From the NCBI GenBank assembly GCA_020852815.1, contig JADZAN010000002.1:432245-496244 (forward strand): 64,000 nt of DNA. The letters are read 5' to 3'. Positions 60,675 through 64,000 of the stretch are shown here, piece after piece. The notes beneath the pieces were generated by a model, which was not told the origin of the DNA, ran no database searches, and saw only the letters and a program-made list of their open reading frames with translations. The DNA comes from Gemmatimonadaceae bacterium (GTDB taxonomy: Bacteria; Gemmatimonadota; Gemmatimonadetes; Gemmatimonadales; Gemmatimonadaceae). Position 1 is the stretch's first letter. Each line of letters opens with the position of its first letter. The translations under genes were made by a program, and so were the position numbers.

Positions 60675-62543
60675 TCACCGGCGCCTGGCGGGAAAGATCG
60701 AGTCGCTGAGCGCGCGCAGGCGCAACCGCGCCTCCGCCCACTCCGACCGTCTCGATAGGTCCTCATGCTGCCACGGGTCGCGTGCCCCGTCGTACAGTTC
60801 CTCGGCGTCGTTGCCGAAGTTGCGGATGTACTGCGCCGTGCCGGCCACCACGCCACCCAGGTTGCCCACCGAGACCGGGTATCGCTCGGGTTGCCGTTGC
60901 ACCTCACGGACGCCGAGGAAGATGGAATCCTGCACCGTGGAGTCACGCCACACCGCCTGGAGCGAGCGACCGGGAAAGGTCGTCGCCGGGCGGAAGGGGA
61001 GGAGGTCCATGATGGTCGCCGGGATCGAGCGCGCCGAGACCGGCGATGGCACGCGCACCCCTTCGGGGACGCGCCCCGGAGCGAGCACGATCAGCGGGAC
61101 GTGCACACTCGGTGCGTACAGCGAGTTGCCATGGTCCCAGAGCCTGTGCTCGAAGAACTCCTCGCCGTGGTCGGCGGTGATGACGACGATGGTCCGGCGC
61201 AGCTCCCCGCTCGATTCGAGTTCGCGAAGCAGCGCCCCCAGCTGGTCGTCGAGGTATGCGATCGCGCCGTCGTAGGCATCGATCGCGCCCTGGACCTGCG
61301 CCGGCGTCGGGTTCGGGACCTGTCCGTTCTCCTTGCGATAGCGCGTGTTGAGCGGGGTGCCCGGCGTCTGGAACTTCGCCGCCCATGCACCTGGCGGGAA
61401 GTACGGCCGGTGCGCGTCGTAGTAGTTGAGGAAGGCGAAGTATGGACGCGTGGTGTCGCGCGCGGCCCAGGCGCGAAAGGCGTGCGTGATGTCCGGGGCC
61501 GTGCGTCGCCCGAGGTTGTCGTGGTTCCCGATCACGCGCCGCAGGACCTCGATGCGCGCGAGGGCGCGCCACAGCGACGAACTGCGCAAGAGCTGCGAGG
61601 CATTGAGCGTGTAGTCCTCGAAGTGCCCGAACCCGCGATCGAGCCCGACCTCTGCCGACGTGTAGTCGGTGTTGGCCACGAATCCCCCCGTGCGATAGCC
61701 GGCGCGCGACAGCACTTCCGCCAGCGTCGCGTCGCGGGCATCCAGCGGGACCATCCAGTCGGTCGACAGTTCGTGCATCCAGCGACCGGTCATCATCGAG
61801 GCGTGGCTCGGCAGCGTCCAGGGCGCCGTGGAGTACGCCTGCTCGAAGACCACGCCGCGCTTGCCCCATGCCGCGAGTTGGGGTGTGGTCTCGCGCTCGT
61901 ATCCGTACAGGCTCATCGAGATCGCGCGCACCGTGTCGAGGACGAGGAGCAGCACGTTAGGCGCCCCTTCCGGTGCCGTGTCGCCCACCGACCGTTGCTC
62001 GCGCCGCACGTCGCGCCAGACGAAGAGCGCGCCAGCGATCACCAGCAGCCCGCTCGTGGCAAGCGCTGCGCGTCGAATGCCGCGGCGCCCAGCGTTGCCG
62101 GGATGGCTCCAGCGGCGCGTCACCACCGTCGCGATGCCGGCGCTGAGGATCAGCGCCGCCAGGCGCTGGATCTGCGGAAAGGTGTACAGCGCCCCGAACG
62201 TGCCGAGAAAGGTGCACGACCACAGCGTCGCGGCCCAGGCGAGTTGCGGCTGACGGATGAGGCGGGAGAGCACCAGGATGCCGATCGCCACCGGGACGAA
62301 CAATGCGACCGTGGCCAACGGCGCCGTCCATGGTGTGTGGTGCCCGATGAAGACGATGGGCTCGACCCACAGGCGACGCGCCTCGAGCGACAGGACGTCC
62401 AGCACCCCCGCCACGATCCCGCCAGCCACGGACAGCGACAACACGTCGATGGCATCGCCCCCTCCTCGCACCGGGCCCCCCCTCGCGCCGTCGGATGGAG
62501 TGGAGAACGCGATGTGGTCGATCGACGGGTCGGCAGGGGGCAT
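60675..62543 (-). CDS. Membrane-anchored sulfatase-fold enzyme, paralog of 22426, with Thr at the nucleophile site
   Basis: A protein of 622 residues. Four or five hydrophobic segments fill residues 30-165, followed by an alkaline-phosphatase-superfamily domain with NVLLLVLDTVRAISMSLYGY, APWTLPSHASMMTGR (T243) and ITADHGEEFFEHRLWDHGN. As in the paralog, Thr occupies the position that is Cys or Ser in formylglycine sulfatases. Start ATG 62543 is the best of several; the ribosome site is weak. It is co-directional with the flippase gene. Sulfate ester hydrolysis, phosphodiester hydrolysis and phospho-head-group transfer are all possible. Confidence 0.84.
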   Translation of the reverse strand: MPPADPSIDHIAFSTPSDGARGGPVRGGGDAIDVLSLSVAGGIVAGVLDVLSLEARRLWVEPIVFIGHHTPWTAPLATVALFVPVAIGILVLSRLIRQPQLAWAATLWSCTFLGTFGALYTFPQIQRLAALILSAGIATVVTRRWSHPGNAGRRGIRRAALATSGLLVIAGALFVWRDVRREQRSVGDTAPEGAPNVLLLVLDTVRAISMSLYGYERETTPQLAAWGKRGVVFEQAYSTAPWTLPSHASMMTGRWMHELSTDWMVPLDARDATLAEVLSRAGYRTGGFVANTDYTSAEVGLDRGFGHFEDYTLNASQLLRSSSLWRALARIEVLRRVIGNHDNLGRRTAPDITHAFRAWAARDTTRPYFAFLNYYDAHRPYFPPGAWAAKFQTPGTPLNTRYRKENGQVPNPTPAQVQGAIDAYDGAIAYLDDQLGALLRELESSGELRRTIVVITADHGEEFFEHRLWDHGNSLYAPSVHVPLIVLAPGRVPEGVRVPSPVSARSIPATIMDLLPFRPATTFPGRSLQAVWRDSTVQDSIFLGVREVQRQPERYPVSVGNLGGVVAGTAQYIRNFGNDAEELYDGARDPWQHEDLSRRSEWAEARLRLRALSDSIFPARRR

Positions 62544-62767
62544 CGCGGGGGCGCGTGGGGTCGGGGAGGAGGCCGTGGTGCAACTCGAACAACGGCATTG
62601 CCCTTCGCGAGGGCGCCCGGCAACGCTCGTGCTCACGTGCGTCGGCAGGCAAGTTAAGCGCCAAGCGATGCCGTACGACTACCTTCCACCTCCGCCCGAA
62701 GGCACGGCGCGCCCGACCCTCCGCCCCCCTCGTGAGCCTCACTCCATCGGAAGGACTCGATCGCACC

Positions 62768-63670
62768 GTGCGCCCCTCCGTCGTCGTCGCGTCGGCGGGG
62801 CCCCTCGAGCGCCTGTGGCGTGCCGTGGCCGCGCTCGAGCCAGAACTTTCCCGCACCGGCGCCCAGCTCGTGATCGCGCGCTCGGCCCCCGCGGACGAGG
62901 AGCGAGTGGTGCGTGAACGGTTGCCGCAGGCAACAGTCGTCTGGGCACAACCAGGGGCGGGGATTCCGCGGCTGCGCGGGCTTGGGCTCGCGGCGGCACT
63001 CGGCGATCCGGTCGCGATCACCGAGGACCACCTGGTGGCGGGTGAGCGCTGGCTCCAACAGCTATTCGCCCCACTGGGAAGCGGCGTCGACATCGTTGGC
63101 GGGGGAATGCAGAACCGGGCGGGGAGCGGCGCGGTGGCCTGGGCGGCCTACCTCTCCGACTACGGCTTCTACAGCTACGCGCGCCCCGCCATCGCGGCGG
63201 CCGTTCCCCTGCTCACCATGGCCAACCTGGCCTATCGCCGGCGCGACGTCCCGCGCATTGCCGTGTGGTGCAGTCAGGGAGCGTGGGAGAACGTGGTTCA
63301 CGATCGCCTTGCCGCGGAGGGGCGAACGCTCGCCTTTGCCCCGGAGGCGCGCGTCATCCACGATCACGCCTACCGCTTCGCCGACTTCATTCGGAATCGC
63401 TACGACCACGGCTGGGACTACGCCCGGGCGCGCCTCACCGAGAACCCTCGGCGCTCGCGCCTCCCGCTGGTCGCCATGACCCCCTTTCTCCCCCTCCTCC
63501 TCCTCACCCGCATTGGCCGTGCGGCCGCCGGTGAGGATCGGGGGGCGTTTCTGCGGGCCCTCCCGCTCACCCTCGCCTTTCTCTACGCCTGGTCTGCAGG
63601 CGAGGCGATGGGGTACCTGGCGGGGCCCGTTCGCAGCGGCGAGGAGTTGGGGCGCGTCGTCGACGAGTGA
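62768..63670 (+). CDS. GT2-like glycosyltransferase (paralog of 50600)
   Basis: A protein of about 300 residues. VRPSVVVASAGPLERLWRAV begins the GT-A fold, VAITEDHLVAGERWLQQLF has E-D-H in place of D-x-D, then VDIVGGGMQNRAGSGAVAWA, SQGAWENVVHDRLAAEG and VIHDHAYRFADF. One or two hydrophobic segments lie near the C-terminus. The N-terminus is uncertain: GTG 62768, 13 bases after GGAAGG, is used, and GTG 62732 is an alternative. It shares EDH, VGGG and WEN..H with the protein at 50600. Donor unknown. Confidence 0.72.
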   Translation: MRPSVVVASAGPLERLWRAVAALEPELSRTGAQLVIARSAPADEERVVRERLPQATVVWAQPGAGIPRLRGLGLAAALGDPVAITEDHLVAGERWLQQLFAPLGSGVDIVGGGMQNRAGSGAVAWAAYLSDYGFYSYARPAIAAAVPLLTMANLAYRRRDVPRIAVWCSQGAWENVVHDRLAAEGRTLAFAPEARVIHDHAYRFADFIRNRYDHGWDYARARLTENPRRSRLPLVAMTPFLPLLLLTRIGRAAAGEDRGAFLRALPLTLAFLYAWSAGEAMGYLAGPVRSGEELGRVVDE

Positions 63671-63795
63671 CTCCGGCCGCTTTCTGCCGTCAAGAAAGGG
63701 GACCCAAGGCACATGGATTGCACGGGTAGGCCAATCACGAGTTGCCGAGGCGAATCTCCCCCGTCGGCTCCTCCCCCCACTTCCCGAGACGCGGC

Positions 63796-64000
63796 ATGAA
63801 CCCGATTTCCCGACTGGCGAGACACGCGCGACTGACGAGCTACTCCTATCGCGATCTCCCGTCGCCGCCGTTCCTGGTCCTGTTCATCAACAGTATTTGC
63901 AACATGAAGTGCGAACACTGTTTCTACTGGACCAGCCTGAACAAGCGCGACGACATGTCGGCGGAGGAGATCTTCGCGCTGTCGGATTCGCTCGGCCACA
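63796..64000 (+). CDS. Radical SAM protein (N-terminal part, cut by the window edge)
   Basis: ATG 63796 opens a frame that stays open to the right edge, 68 codons. Residues about 26-46 read [20 protein letters not shown], with the CxxxCxxC motif that binds the 4Fe-4S cluster of radical SAM enzymes, followed by [18 protein letters not shown], usual in SPASM-type members. The rest lies outside the window, so the reaction cannot be named. It follows the GT2-like gene by 125 bases. Confidence 0.8.
   Translation, partial: MNPISRLARHARLTSYSYRDLPSPPFLVLFINSICNMKCEHCFYWTSLNKRDDMSAEEIFALSDSLGH

Noticed and set aside
1..64000. CRISPR arrays, tRNA or rRNA genes, insertion sequences, integrase or attachment sites
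   Set aside because: Looked for on both strands by eye; no repeat-spacer pattern, tRNA T-loop signature, transposase motif or terminal inverted repeats were found.

Overview
The window is one continuous stretch of a GC-rich (by eye roughly two thirds G+C or more), gene-dense bacterial chromosome devoted almost entirely to cell-surface and extracellular polysaccharide. The phylum is inferred, not shown: lipoproteins with Ig-like (Big_2) stalks, long operons with ATGA/GTGA overlaps, GTG starts and a recurring CCTAAC/GTTAGG motif would fit Gemmatimonadota or a similar Gram-negative soil lineage. I found no rRNA, tRNA, CRISPR array, insertion sequence or integrase.

Layout. (a) 58-1218: a GT4 glycosyltransferase. 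(b) 1533-11501: three paralogous lipoproteins, each with an Ig-like stalk (about 3, 2 and 10 domains) and a conserved right-handed beta-helix. The second and third are preceded by sequences I read as GEMM-I cyclic-dinucleotide riboswitches. (c) 11603-15963, minus: DUF362 protein, CapK/PaaK-like adenylating enzyme and O-antigen-polymerase-like protein. (d) 16179-17189, plus: UDP-glucuronate 4-epimerase-like enzyme. (e) 17249-21997, minus: a sulfate-activation block of APS kinase, SLC13-type anion transporter, a PHP phosphoesterase resembling pAp phosphatases, and a fused APS kinase/ATP sulfurylase. (f) 22258-28135: a 44-residue membrane peptide, a membrane-anchored sulfatase-fold enzyme, a methyltransferase, a GT-C-like membrane protein and an SDR epimerase. 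(g) 45189 down to 28159, minus: thirteen closely packed genes. These are a CDP-hexose cassette (C-methyltransferase, RfbF, RfbG), GT39-like and GT2 enzymes, an LPG-synthase-TM-type protein, a UGM-like flavoprotein, and a VTC / DUF4956 / TPR / CotH-beta-helix / metallophosphoesterase module. (h) 45876-59131, plus: GT2 and GT4 transferases, SDR enzymes, a GMC oxidoreductase, a second UGM-like flavoprotein, a CE4 deacetylase and two small paralogous membrane proteins. (i) 62543 down to 59205, minus: a second sulfatase-fold enzyme and a Wzx-like flippase. (j) 62768-64000, plus: a GT2-like enzyme and the start of a radical SAM protein cut by the window edge.

How it may work together (inference). 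Nucleotide sugars are made by RfbF/RfbG, the C-methyltransferase and several SDR enzymes. Many GT2, GT4 and GT-C enzymes assemble lipid-linked repeats, which the Wzx-like flippase and Wzy-like polymerase export and polymerise. The sulfate-activation block would supply PAPS and remove pAp, pointing to a sulfated product, although no sulfotransferase is visible. The riboswitches would link the secreted beta-helix proteins to cyclic-dinucleotide signalling and so to biofilm or surface life. The points that most deserve follow-up are the riboswitch/beta-helix pairing, the VTC-DUF4956-CotH module, the PAPS/pAp module and a ten-G tract inside a glycosyltransferase gene.
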